Under the pieces are notes generated by a model. It saw only the letters and a list, made by a program, of their open reading frames with translations, made no database searches and was not told the DNA's origin. From contig OZ038458.1 in the NCBI GenBank assembly GCA_964036195.1, forward strand, positions 16,567,832-16,631,831: DNA of 64,000 bases, in the 5' to 3' direction. Shown here in pieces: positions 51,601-56,400 of the stretch. How positions within the stretch are numbered: position 1 is the stretch's first letter; each line of letters starts with the position of its first letter. The DNA comes from Sphaerolaimus hirsutus (taxonomy: Eukaryota; Nematoda; Chromadorea; Monhysterida; Sphaerolaimidae). Made by a program: the position numbers and the translations under genes.

Positions 51601-52222
51601 TGGCGCTTTTCCATCACTACTCACAATTCAGTTGTTACACATTTGGTTTATGTATTGTTTCAGCAGTGTAATCAAAAAAGCTACCAAAACAAAGCGAGTG
51701 CGCACACACTGCGGCCCGTGCTATGTACTCTACTGATTATGTAAATCCACTACCGCTAATCCCCGTGATGTGCCAATCCCATTGAATATACATGACTGGT
51801 GGGAATACATGACCAGCGGGTTTACATGAATAGTAGGCATATGTCAATCAGTTGTTTGATTATGAATCTGCGGCCGATTGCATTCCATCATCTGAGATGC
51901 CCTATGAATACACCTCCCTCAACCACAGGGCGAAATTCCATCCGAGTACAACATGTCGTCGATTGACAGCAGCGCGTCGCCCGTGTCCGACAGCGGCGCC
52001 ACCTTCGCCAACCCCATCTACGACATGGACGCGGCGTCGACGTCGCGCGACAGCGGCATGGCCGAGTCGGACATAGGCGCCGCGTCGCCCAGCGGCACGC
52101 TGTCGCACCAGCCGCCGCCCATCCCGCCGCGCACGCGCGCCCTCGACCCGGTGCCCGGCGACGACGGCAGGGCCGCCGACGACAAGGCGCAGCTCGTGAT
52201 GGAGGATGTCAGCGACGTGTAA
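2567..52222 (+). CDS. lrp-1: Megalin/LRP1-type giant endocytic receptor (5' partial, 70 exons seen)
   Basis: This is a single-pass endocytic receptor of the LDL-receptor family that binds and internalises extracellular ligands. About 4860 residues are visible (human megalin is about 4650), so only a small N-terminal part, including the signal peptide, is missing. Class A clusters of at least 6, 8, 10 and 11 repeats are separated by EGF modules and eight YWTD-type propellers. This is the megalin/LRP1 plan, and six or more repeats in cluster I favour megalin (nematode LRP-1). All 69 junctions keep frame in my reading. Two introns use GC donors (27267-27652 and 40781-40846), and the junction near 8864-8916 is unresolved. 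Introns are full of MITEs, and two introns hold antisense genes. The symbol follows the C. elegans orthologue and is inferred from architecture alone. Confidence 0.9.
5696..5923. mobile_element. ACTAGTTGACA-family foldback in intron 5
   Basis: It starts CCCACACACTAGTTGACAT and ends ATGTCAACTAGTGTGTG, with AT-rich pairing arms between. It ends about 40 bp before the exon at 5962. Not coding. Confidence 0.65.
6267..6440. mobile_element. Introner-family MITE copy inside intron 6
   Basis: It starts GGGTGCCAG then ACCCTGTAAAATGTC. Its second half is the reverse complement of the first (TTTTGACACTTTGCATGACA). It lies wholly inside an intron and does not touch either splice site. It is in the same orientation as the splice-forming copies. 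Confidence 0.65.
6688..6893. mobile_element. ACTCGGCGGAC-family foldback
   Basis: The terminal motif is TATACT(C/G)(G/A)G(C/T)GGA, matched by GTCCGCCGAGT at the other end. The inner arms contain CCACCATGATTTA and its partner. Copies of the short form occur at 27874-28060, 31690-31880, 34898-35096 and 39507-39702, and longer forms at 32684-32925, 37087-37350 and 54862-56875. All lie in introns. Confidence 0.6.
6918..8385 (+). CDS. lrp-1: Receptor exons 8-11: propeller 1 and EGF
   Basis: Exons: 6918-7198, 7270-7365, 7431-7709 and 8078-8385. The blades show the usual hydrophobic-aromatic strands followed by an acidic residue (LFFTE, MFFTDE, VYFCDP, IFWNDW) and the DGTGR/DGTDR turns of YWTD propellers. 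Exon 11 ends in an EGF module ([14 protein letters not shown] to CACAAG). In LDL-receptor relatives such propellers drive acid-dependent ligand release in endosomes. Two introns here are only about 65-71 bp, showing the short-intron class of this genome. Confidence 0.88.
8407..8758. mobile_element. CTCGAATAA-family element
   Basis: It begins ACCGTATATCCTCGAATAA and ends TTATTCGAGGATATACGGTAA, clear inverted termini around ACTCCCC-rich sequence. Related copies: 2155-2515, 9990-10102, 21577-22760 (broken), 38441-38738, 41965-42265, 43218-43315, 46838-47205, 53952-54247 and the nested 54941-55842. Their interiors are rich in C or G runs. Confidence 0.65.
8802..10566 (+). CDS. lrp-1: Receptor exons 12-16: propeller 2
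   Basis: Exons: 8802-8867, 8917-9098, 9547-9861, 10138-10261 and 10340-10566. Strands such as VFYTDV, LYVLDN, LFYSTS and MLCWGD mark the blades. The exon 12/13 junction is unsatisfying. The strong donor GTTAGT at 8864 gives the wrong frame with either AG nearby, while a weaker GTGCAC donor at 8868 joined to the AG ending at 8916 keeps frame but leaves an intron of only 49 bp. Exon 16 has a basic, glycine-rich insert between the last blade and the EGF. Its donor at 10567 was set to complete an EGF with exon 17. Confidence 0.8.
9343..9509. mobile_element. ACTAGTTGACA-family hairpin, 167 bp
   Basis: It has inverted ends GGCCCCCACACGCTAGTTGAC and the reverse complement at 9487-9509, and inner arms around TTCAAAGC/GCTTTGAA. 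It is one of the best-preserved copies. Confidence 0.7.
10798..13966 (+). CDS. lrp-1: Receptor exons 17-22: class A cluster II (8 repeats) and EGF
   Basis: Exons: 10798-10998, 11071-11203, 11588-11786, 12277-12568, 13123-13398 and 13789-13966. Exon 17 finishes the EGF begun in exon 16 (ECLCEYGY) and starts the first of eight class A repeats. Eight is the count expected for cluster II of megalin and LRP1, the main ligand-binding region in those proteins. Most repeats keep the W/acidic Ca site (WKCDG, WRCDS, WVCDG). Exon 22 encodes the first module of the following EGF pair. The intron after exon 19 is flanked by a 10-bp direct repeat (see findings). Confidence 0.9.
11787..12276. other. Receptor intron flanked by a 10-bp direct repeat
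   Basis: The donor reads CAG|GTGCGTG (11784-11793) and the acceptor CAG|GTGCGTG (12274-12283), so CAGGTGCGTG is present at both ends. The inside is AT-rich with runs of T and A. A duplicated exon sequence at both splice sites is what insertion of an intron with target duplication leaves. It could also be chance similarity of splice consensus to the exon. Confidence 0.55.
12650..12808. repeat. Inverted repeat (GGAAGCGTGCCAA arms)
   Basis: GGAAGCGTGCCAA at 12650 pairs with TTGGCACGCTTCC at about 12795. Inside, GCATGCGATTTT pairs with AAAATCGCATGC. It is a foldback element in intron 20 with no coding content. Confidence 0.6.
14397..14402 (-). terminator. Poly(A) signal of the saposin-type gene
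   Basis: AATAAA on the minus strand, about 150 bp past the stop codon. Confidence 0.45.
14551..19733 (-). CDS. Secreted saposin B-type protein, antisense inside a receptor intron
   Basis: Five exons on the minus strand: 19733-19637, 19453-19391, 17604-17497, 17435-17347 and 14760-14551 (stop at 14553-14551). They give 188 residues with frame kept at every junction. A signal peptide occupies the first ~20 residues (hydrophobic [13 protein letters not shown]). The C-terminal region has C-x2-C, then C-x10-C, then C-x5-C, the six-cysteine spacing of saposin B domains, which bind or perturb lipids. An extra CALC plus a similar helix precedes it, perhaps a remnant of a second domain. A TATAAAA motif lies about 100 bp upstream of the ATG. 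The first intron (19636-19454) is an introner-family element. I do not recognise an orthologue. The function may be lysosomal, digestive or antimicrobial. Confidence 0.8.
14953..16334. mobile_element. hAT-like non-autonomous element, 1.38 kb
   Basis: Termini CAGGGTTGG and CCAACCCTG are flanked on both sides by the 8-bp duplication ATCAGGAC (14945-14952 and 16335-16342). The interior holds AAAATA runs at both ends and a nested copy of the introner family with GTATCCAAATCTTA arms (about 15575-15965). No transposase frame. Confidence 0.85.
16358..17262. mobile_element. Mariner-like MITE, intact termini
   Basis: It starts GGTCGGGCTGAAAAGTCCCC and ends with the reverse complement at 17243-17262. 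The arms stay complementary for over 250 bp on each side. The termini resemble the AAGTCCCCGG-type ends of mariner elements (from memory). No transposase, so mobilised in trans if at all. A relative lies at 190-1056. Confidence 0.75.
17640..18060. repeat. GATAGATAGCT-type dispersed repeat
   Basis: It contains GGAGGGATAGGTAGCT, GGGGTTCAATATATAGG and a GATAGATAGCTG tail. Similar copies: 9165-9345, 34040-34490, 41090-41575, 48402-48680, and parts at 29780-30030 and 61210-61320. Often C- or G-run rich. I cannot assign a transposon class. Confidence 0.55.
18061..18315. mobile_element. ACTAGTTGACA-family foldback (CGCTAGTTGACGC variant)
   Basis: Ends CCACACGCTAGTTGACGCC and GTCAACCACCGTGTGGAGC. 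AT-rich inside with internal TTGACTCTGAG repeats. Confidence 0.6.
18413..19065. mobile_element. Two introner-family copies in the saposin intron
   Basis: Copies at about 18413-18535 and 18897-19065 carry the CTGTAAAATGT...CATGCAAAGTG arms and their reverse complements. They lie between exons 2 and 3 of the antisense saposin-type gene and do not form splice sites. The segment between them shows nothing. Confidence 0.55.
19454..19636 (-). mobile_element. Introner element = intron 1 of the saposin-type gene
   Basis: On the minus strand the exon ends CTACCA-G and the intron starts GTGCCACTCTC. It ends GAGTGCCCCCAG before AGTTCC. The element is GGTGCCACTC...GAGTGCCC flanked by CCA on both sides (3-bp duplication), so removal restores CTACCAGAGTTCC. 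The interior is a near-perfect palindrome of ACCCTGTAAAATGTC type. Frame and the signal-peptide-to-mature transition are both restored by excision. Confidence 0.8.
19834..19840 (-). promoter_or_regulatory. TATA box of the saposin-type gene
   Basis: TATAAAA on the minus strand, about 100 bp upstream of the ATG at 19733. This spacing suits transcription starting near 19805. It supports independent expression of the nested gene. Confidence 0.5.
20047..24504 (+). CDS. lrp-1: Receptor exons 23-29: Ca-EGF, propeller 3, EGF
   Basis: Exons: 20047-20197, 20368-20496, 21330-21515, 22827-22962, 23554-23703, 24043-24250 and 24371-24504. Exon 23 begins DINEC, the calcium-binding EGF that pairs with exon 22. 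The propeller blades include IYWSDA, IYWSDI, LYWVDS and IFWTDW, close to the YWTD consensus. Exon 28 carries a glycine-rich loop ([10 protein letters not shown]). Exon 29 is an EGF (CSHLC to CKCPMGY). Confidence 0.88.
20547..20701. mobile_element. hAT-like mini-element, 155 bp
   Basis: TAGGGTTGG ... CCAACCCTA with the 8-bp duplication TAAGAGAC on both sides (20539-20546 and 20702-20709). The inside is almost only A and T runs with AAAACGTTGTTTT palindromes. Confidence 0.85.
21732..22566. mobile_element. GAGGCGTCCAATTC-ended element with GCGGGATGGGC palindrome
   Basis: GAGGCGTCCAATTCTAAAAG near 21737 is matched in reverse at about 22543-22562. Several AAAAGTCGACAAGTCCA units occur along it. 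At its centre (22035-22200) CCCATCCCGCA repeats face TGCGGGATGGG repeats. It lies in receptor intron 25 beside a broken CTCGAATAA-family element. Confidence 0.6.
22963..23553. other. AT-rich receptor intron, nothing recognised
   Basis: The segment 23160-23400 is AT-rich with ATATTCATATTTTTGCC-type text that recurs at 30480-30620, suggesting an old dispersed repeat. No exon, RNA gene or hairpin stands out. Confidence 0.4.
23755..23992. mobile_element. ACTAGTTGACA-family foldback in intron 27
   Basis: CACACAGTAGTTGACATC at the left, AGTCAACCAGTGTGTGTGG at the right. AT-rich arms close to those at 5696 and 7767. Confidence 0.6.
24578..25686 (+). CDS. lrp-1: Receptor exon 30: 1.1-kb exon with propeller 4 and EGF
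   Basis: This is by far the longest exon of the gene (1109 bp, very GC-rich), coding for an entire degenerate propeller followed by an EGF module ([11 protein letters not shown] to CICATGF) and the first strand of the next propeller. YWTD motifs are weak (LYYVQR, LLWMDM, VYVGNV). The exon corresponds to several exons elsewhere in the gene, so introns may have been lost here or never gained. The long open frame on the opposite strand is a GC-composition shadow. Confidence 0.88.
26050..28238 (+). CDS. lrp-1: Receptor exons 31-35: propeller 5 and EGF
   Basis: Exons: 26050-26294, 26683-26887, 27134-27266, 27653-27842 and 28092-28238. Blades include LYYADA, LYFLNV, LFWADD, LYWVDT and VYWLDR with RLDGT and NLDGTNR turns. 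Exon 33 ends at CTGCGG followed by GCAAGT. Reading on to the next GT would insert about 28 unrelated residues, so I take this as a GC-AG intron. Exon 35 is an EGF (CEQLC to CACAAG). Confidence 0.87.
28674..31437 (+). CDS. lrp-1: Receptor exons 36-41: propeller 6 and EGF
   Basis: Exons: 28674-28833, 28896-28999, 29083-29384, 30178-30382, 30738-30907 and 31335-31437. Blades include YLIYADG, LYWTSG, IFWADSG, IFWADAN and LYFSDP. The EGF after the propeller is split between exons 40 and 41 ([10 protein letters not shown] / ICHAV to CACND). This is the fourth propeller after cluster II. Confidence 0.87.
29385..30177. other. Receptor intron 38 with nested repeats
   Basis: An ACTAGTTGACA-family element spans 29533-30117 and is interrupted by GATAGATAGCT-type and CGCATGTAAACCC/GCGGGATGG-type sequence at about 29725-30080. 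The first 150 bp show nothing. Confidence 0.5.
31005..31290. mobile_element. Introner-family copy with GTATCCAAAT arms
   Basis: GGGGCAGTCCCAG at the left and CTGGCACC at the right, so it is inserted in the opposite orientation to the splice-forming copies. The interior carries GTATCCAAATTTTA and its complement, as do the copies at 15575-15965, 42655-42925 and 58687-58980. Confidence 0.6.
31502..39932 (+). CDS. lrp-1: Receptor exons 42-49: class A cluster III (10 repeats) and EGF pair
   Basis: Exons: 31502-31639, 31897-32180, 32439-32660, 33147-33336, 38093-38340, 38791-38949, 39186-39453 and 39747-39932. Ten class A repeats precede two EGF modules (the second opens with DINEC), as in megalin and LRP1. 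The acceptor at 32439 was preferred over one at 32401 because it supplies the sixth cysteine of repeat 3 (NNKTC). A serine-rich spacer of about 20 residues separates repeats 9 and 10. The 4.8-kb intron 33337-38092 contains the antisense MSP-domain gene. Confidence 0.88.
32193..32384. mobile_element. hAT-like element with GCGC/T-run interior
   Basis: TAGGGATGG at the left, ATCCCTA at the right. Flanks GTTCGGGC and GTTCACGC share 6 of 8 positions, an eroded 8-bp duplication. The interior AGCGCTTTTTT and AAAAAAGCGC resembles the sequence at 10635-10750. Confidence 0.55.
33642..33647 (-). terminator. Poly(A) signal of the MSP gene
   Basis: AATAAA on the minus strand, about 210 bp past the stop. 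Confidence 0.45.
33859..36430 (-). CDS. Small MSP-domain protein, antisense inside a receptor intron
   Basis: Four coding exons on the minus strand: 36430-36260, 35685-35422, 34830-34792 and 33900-33859 (TAG at 33861-33859), 171 residues. Residues about 1-115 form an MSP fold: an N-terminal FIAGQ strand, [27 protein letters not shown] and KDDRLVIQY are typical of the nematode MSP-like family. The C-terminal part has three AMLGPPP/ALPGPPP repeats and a lysine-rich end (KKDIKKKK). MSP proteins act in nematode sperm motility and signalling, so a sperm-linked role is likely but inferred. An introner element ends directly at the ATG, so the start codon opens the second exon. No signal peptide. Confidence 0.8.
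36431..36591 (-). mobile_element. Introner element = 5'-UTR intron of the MSP gene
   Basis: On the minus strand the flank GACCG is followed by GGTGCCAGTC and the element ends GACTGCCCCCAG immediately before the ATG. It gives a GT-AG intron of 161 bp. The flanking triplets are CCG and CCA, one base different, so the acceptor AG may owe to a later G-to-A change or the duplication may be eroded. Confidence 0.65.
36712..36718 (-). promoter_or_regulatory. TATA box of the MSP gene
   Basis: TATAAAA on the minus strand, about 120 bp above the introner-bearing 5' exon boundary. A start near 36685 would give a 5' exon of roughly 90 bp. Confidence 0.5.
37087..37350. mobile_element. Long-form ACTCGGCGGAC element
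   Basis: TATACTCGGCGGACC at the left, GTCCGCGGGGTATACC at the right. It includes AAAGAAAATATTTTAAA and GATGACGTCATGAT. The same left and right halves occur at 54862-54900, 55843-55915 and 56741-56875, where other elements have split the copy. Confidence 0.65.
37383..38042. mobile_element. hAT-like element with ATATCG-rich interior
   Basis: TAGGGTTGGGACG ... CGTCCCAACCCTA with the 8-bp duplication AAGGCAAT (37375-37382 and 38043-38050). Both ends are filled with ATATCGAATATCG-type sequence. The middle (about 37450-37840) is ordinary AT-rich DNA without a transposase frame. Confidence 0.85.
40011..41863 (+). CDS. lrp-1: Receptor exons 50-54: propeller 7, EGF, first repeat of cluster IV
   Basis: Exons: 40011-40246, 40312-40552, 40652-40780, 40847-41043 and 41593-41863. 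Blades include LYVVDA, IYMTNR, VFFTEW, LFWGDG and LYWTDW. The intron 40781-40846 is 66 bp long and begins GCAAGT, a second GC-AG intron. No GT nearby keeps the DGSNR turn in frame. Exon 54 holds an EGF ([12 protein letters not shown]) and the first class A repeat of cluster IV. Confidence 0.88.
42374..46456 (+). CDS. lrp-1: Receptor exons 55-62: rest of class A cluster IV and EGF pair
   Basis: Exons: 42374-42532, 42975-43200, 43408-43565, 43962-44098, 44454-44627, 45038-45307, 45756-46001 and 46279-46456. With the repeat in exon 54 this gives eleven class A repeats, the number in cluster IV of megalin and LRP1. Exon 61 ends in an unusual EGF with a long first loop ([11 protein letters not shown]). 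Exon 62 is a calcium-binding EGF (DVNEC). Nearly every intron here contains a MITE. Confidence 0.88.
42655..42925. mobile_element. Introner-family copy with GTATCCAAAT arms, intron 55
   Basis: It contains CTGTAAAATTC at the left, GATTTGGATAC repeats in the middle, and TTTACAGGGTCTGGGACAGCCCCC at the right in pieces. It is internal to the intron, ending 50 bp before the exon. Confidence 0.5.
43770..43925. mobile_element. Introner-family copy, intron 57
   Basis: GGTGTCAGTCCCAG at the left and CTGGACTGCCC at the right, in splice-competent orientation but with the exon acceptor 36 bp further on (43962). Palindromic interior. Confidence 0.6.
44698..44995. mobile_element. One complete and one truncated introner-family copy
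   Basis: The first copy (44698-44905) starts GGGGGCAGTCCCGAG, the reverse orientation. A second GGGGGCAGTCCCAG at 44917 opens a truncated copy with GTATCCAAATC arms that runs close to the acceptor at 45038. Confidence 0.5.
46695..49371 (+). CDS. lrp-1: Receptor exons 63-67: propeller 8 with furin-type site, EGF
   Basis: Exons: 46695-46818, 47377-47595, 48013-48340, 48767-49114 and 49234-49371. Blades include LYWVDR, LYWVDN and IYWAPA. Between two blades exon 65 encodes RRHKR followed by Q (codons 48131-48145), a basic furin-type cleavage site at about the place where LRP1 is processed into its two chains. Exon 67 is an EGF ([10 protein letters not shown] to CLCPTG). Confidence 0.87.
49698..52222 (+). 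CDS. lrp-1: Receptor exons 68-70: last EGF, transmembrane helix, cytoplasmic tail
   Basis: Exons: 49698-49857, 50106-50296 and 51929-52222 (TAA). Exon 68 is a short EGF. Exon 69 has a transmembrane helix of about 23 hydrophobic residues (roughly 50114-50182) with a basic stop-transfer (YRRK, KKK), then FSNPVM, an NPxY-like motif lacking the tyrosine. Exon 70 carries FANPIY (52004-52021), which fits FxNPxY adaptor binding (Dab/ARH type). It also has PPPIPPR, an SH3-ligand type stretch, and a C-terminal S-D-V that fits a class I PDZ ligand. These tail signals resemble megalin and imply clathrin-mediated uptake. Confidence 0.9.
50462..50556. mobile_element. hAT-like mini-element, 95 bp
   Basis: TAGGGATG ... 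CATCGCTA with the 8-bp duplication CCCGCCAG (50454-50461 and 50557-50564). T/A-run interior. Confidence 0.8.
50733..51619. mobile_element. hAT-like element with GGCGCC arrays at both ends
   Basis: TAGTGATGG ... CCATCACTA with the 8-bp duplication CTCACAAT (50725-50732 and 51620-51627). Each end carries about 220 bp of GGCGCCATGGCGCCCTTGG-type repeats, inverted relative to each other. The centre (50955-51395) is unrelated unique-looking DNA. It gives spurious proline/alanine/tryptophan-rich frames and codes for nothing. Confidence 0.85.
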
Positions 52223-53495
52223 ATAGACCGCGACCCAACTCCCCGTGACCCGTCGTGCGCCCGAACCATATGCGAATGGCAGAAACTATGCAAATTACCG
52301 TGTAGAGTTGTGTTTTTTCTTTTTTCACACACCTTTCACTTACCAAACTTACTTACACATGGCTGTTGTGCTTTTTTATATATATTTTTCTCCGATGCGT
52401 TGCAGCTTCACGTGGCCAAAAACTTCGTGTAGGATCGTTCATTCATAACTCGTATTATGTGAATAATTATTCAAAAATGTGATGAATTCTTAACTGACAA
52501 TATTCCATTGAATGATCGTCAATGTGATTTTGTGCGAAATAGAATACTTTTCTTCAATTCTCGCAAACGGCTCTGGGAAGGGCTTGAAAAAACTAATGGG
52601 TATACCTACAGTGCCTAAAATTCGTATTTTGTGTTCCCCTGTAGATTTGCTTTCCATAGATGTTAGTGCTAAGTTTCAGATCTCCTATAGCTTTCTGCAT
52701 CTACGCACAATGCATTAATCTGGTGGTGCGTGTACCATTTCTCATGGTTATTTGTTAACGTTGTATCCACAATTCTGATCAATACGCAAAATGAATACCT
52801 GTCACCAGATTCTTGTTAGACAATATTACCTATTTATGGAGTCAGGTTTGATGCAAGATTTATATCACCAATGGTAGCATAATACCGTCTTTACGGACTA
52901 TTATATTATATTTATAAGTTACAACACCCAAAAGGTAAATACAGATGTAATATTGACATTTTTCCGCTGATACCATACTGAGATCGTGGTGCTGCTAAAT
53001 ATTTATAACAGATAATTCGCGAGTGTCGCTCGGCATTATTCACTTTTGTTGCAAATTGGTTGCGCACTGGTGCCAGAATGTTTGGCTCGTAGAACGTGGG
53101 ATATTTTGTGATGTGTTATCCATTTCACTTTACCACATTACTAAACTGTTTTATAACTGAACAGGTCTGTTTTCATCCGCAGGCAGTGGCGTAGATGCCC
53201 AATTTCCATTTCTTTCCACTTTCAGATGCTATCAATACATTCATTCACACATAAATATGTCATAACATAAGTTCTATCGTTCAAATCGATTGCCGGTCTT
53301 GCACATTGTGCCATGTGGCTGAATTGATGCTAATAAATGAACTATAACAAGTGCTCTCGGCTTCCACTTTCTCTAAATTCAGTGAATCCAAAAAGAAACA
53401 TCGAATCACTTTTTCACAACACTAATCCCCCCAAAAAACAGCACTAATTGACCTCTGGCACCTCGCCAAGTCCGGAGTCAGTAAAAACAGTGCAA
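52223..53495 (+). other. 3' UTR of the receptor and start of the next gene's 5' region
   Basis: About 1.1 kb of AT-rich DNA from the stop codon to an AATAAA at 53332-53337. No open frame or repeat of note. From 53368 a TTCTCTAAATTCAG tract could serve as a splice acceptor ahead of the next ATG at 53496. Confidence 0.5.
53332..53337 (+). terminator. Poly(A) signal of the receptor gene
   Basis: AATAAA about 1.1 kb after the stop and 159 bp before the next start codon. No other AATAAA hexamer was noticed between. Confidence 0.45.
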
Positions 53496-56400
53496 ATGGG
53501 TAACCAGGGCGGCCGGCCGGTGTTGTTCAACCCGTCCGACTTGGCTGGTAGCGGCGCGGACGGCCGGCAGCAGCACCGACGCGCCCCCGGCCCGGCGACC
53601 CGTTTCAGTCGGGTCAAACCGGTTTCCAAGCAGCTGGTCGACCCGCTTAGTGATAAGAAAATGCCCATTGGTTGGTAGCTACCTGGCGTGACTTCGGCGT
53701 GGATGAGTATTATCAGATCAAATTTCGTGCATTGACCCGGGAATTCAGGAAAAAGCGCTGATCAATTTCTATCTCTGGATAAAAGTGTTCTATATTGACC
53801 AAAGCAGTTTCGTGACAGCAACTGGGTTTTTGCAAATGCTCTGTATTACATCAATACAAAATGATGCGGAGAAAATGAAGTTTTAAAAAGATCTGTCAAG
53901 CGCCAATGACACAATTAAGAGGCTGCAGCGCCATGATGCAATATCATGACTACCGTATATCCTCGAATAAGACCCCACGGGAGTTATAAGTTTTAGAGGG
54001 GAGTTATTTTTTATAAACTCATGTATTTCAACAAACACAACTAGGTATCCATGCTAAAATTCGTGTTCATTGTATCATTCAAGTACACACTGGAGACACA
54101 TTAAATACCCAGAAGGGGGAGTTATTCAAAGGGGTCATTTTTTCCTAACCTGGTCAACAATGGTGGTAGTTATTCGAATGCGGTTTCTCACCGGGCCAAC
54201 AGGGGTGGGGGTGATGCGAGGGGAGTCTTTTTCAAGGATATACGGTATTCAGAAGAAAACCACGAAACCCTGCCGCGTGCGCTCAGTGACGCCCAAACAA
54301 TCGTGCCGCCTTCGACTGCTGCGGCTGCAGCGCATGCACGACTACTTGGTGATGGAGAACGAGTACCTGGACCTGGCCGTGGCCGCGCGCGGCCGCATCG
54401 CCAGCAAGGACGACGGCGATACTGAGAACCCCATTAGTGTTGAGAATACGCCCGTTAATCAGGTGTCGGCGGTACATATTGTGCCCACAGTCGCAGTACA
54501 CAGTACCTTGTTTTTAACGGCAATTTTTTGCCGATTTTGAAAACTCATCGCTCTCATGAGTTTTCATGATCGGCAAAAAAGAACTGTTGAAAACTAGTGT
54601 GTGGGGGCGCATTTGGCATTTCTACAAAAATACGAAGCGTTTCTCAGCGCGAAAAACGAATTTTCAAAATTTTCCGCGTGTCCAGTCAATTTTATCCGTT
54701 GGGCGACTTTTACGCCCACTCCCAGAACTGCAGAATGAATTGAAGAAAGTGGAGGCGTTGCGCGACACGCCCATGATTGTGGTCAACGTGGAAGAGTGTG
54801 TCGACGACAACCACCTCATCGTGACCACTGCATCTTCTGCCAGAGAGTGGTGAGAATGCTGGTATACTCGGTGGACCGCAAACTATGCACCCAAAATTAA
54901 AAAAGTTGAGTGGTAGCTGGGTCGCAAAATTACCTACCGTATTACCTCGAATTATCCCCCCTTGAATTAACCCCCCCCCCCCTCGAATTAACCCCCCCCC
55001 CCTCAAAATGGGCTGGGGAAATAATAAACCCCCCCCCCCTCGAAATACCCCCCCTTCGGAATGATGTACGTCATGTACATCATAAATACGTCATGTATGC
55101 AATGTACATGATGTATATTACTGTTAATTTGCATTGCAGCTACACATATACTAGTTTGTGTAGCTATCTACGTTTTTATGTACAAATACCGTATTTCCTC
55201 GAAATACCTCCGGGGGGTTTATTGTTTCAGAGTGAGAATTTTGAGGGGGGGTTAAACGAGGGGGGGGGGGGGTATTTCGAGGGGGGGGGGGTTATTATTT
55301 CGCCAGAAATTTTTTGAAATCCCAGTACTAAAATGTCGTCTGAAACGTACGCAGACGTCGAAAAATGCAACAAAAATCGCCATTTATAAGACTCTAAAGA
55401 CATTTATAAGTGTGTAGACGTACAAACACTGTTTTTACATAACAGAGTCATCGTTTTTACGTGTGTTCTGCATTGTCGGGATGACAAACCGCAGCCTTTG
55501 TCATTTACGTTCTCTATACACTAAATTTGGGGGGGGGGGGGGGTATTTCGAGGGGGGGGTTTATAAGTTCATAGTGTCCATTTTGAGGGGGGGTATTTCG
55601 AGGGGGGGGTATTTCGAGGGGGGGTATTTCGAGGAAATACGGTATATACTGTTTGGACATATTTATTCCCTGTTTTGGGTATGCAAATGCCTACTATTCA
55701 CTACGATCCTTACGAAAATTTCTGACGAAATTATAAACCCCCCCCCCCCCCTCGAATAAACCCCCCCCCTCGAATTAACCCCCCCTCAAATTTTGCTGGC
55801 GAAATAATAAACCCCCATGGGGGTATTTCGAGGTAATACGGTATGTCTGTGTCGATAACGCGTGAGCACAATACTTATGTACGCACCTTCGCAAAAAAAG
55901 AAAATGTTTAAAGCAGCGTTTACACGCTTTCGTGTGCCGACAAAAAAGTTTGGTGGAAAAGTTCCATAATTCTGGAATTAAGTATCATATATGCAAGAAA
56001 AAACGGTGAATTGTGCTCACTAGTTATGTGTACACACATGCCAATTTGCAGATAATTTGAGCATGTCGTTCACGAATTATAGGCAATTGAAAATAAATTT
56101 TAGTTGTCGGTTCGGTTTTCGTTTTGAAACCGAACCGACAACTGAAATTCATTTTCAAATGCAAATAAGTTTTGAACGACAGGCTCAAATTATATGCAAA
56201 TTGGCATGTGTGTAAACTTAACTATTGAGTATACTTCACTAGCTTTTCCCGCAGATACGGAACTTTATTCCGGAATTATGGAACTTTCTCGCTTAACTTT
56301 TTTGTCGGCACACGAAACCGTGTAAACGACCCTTTAGCTGCGTTCAGACTGCATTATGTGCCAACAAATAAAAAAGTAAAAAAGTTCCATAAATCCGGAA

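Larger units (their letters stand above)
50297..51928. other. Last receptor intron, nested elements
   Basis: An outer repeat with ATGTAAACCCG ends (about 50420 and 51835, relatives at 28240-28605 and 44170-44425) encloses a 95-bp hAT-like element (50462-50556) and the GGCGCC hAT-like element (50733-51619). The rest shows nothing. Confidence 0.6.

Noticed and set aside
50653-51744. Pro/Trp/Ala-rich open frames on both strands ([10 protein letters not shown] type)
   Set aside because: They are translations of GGCGCC arrays in a hAT-like element, not proteins.
55463-55759. Gly/Tyr-rich open frame
   Set aside because: Product of GGGGTATTTCGAGG repeats in a CTCGAATAA-family element.
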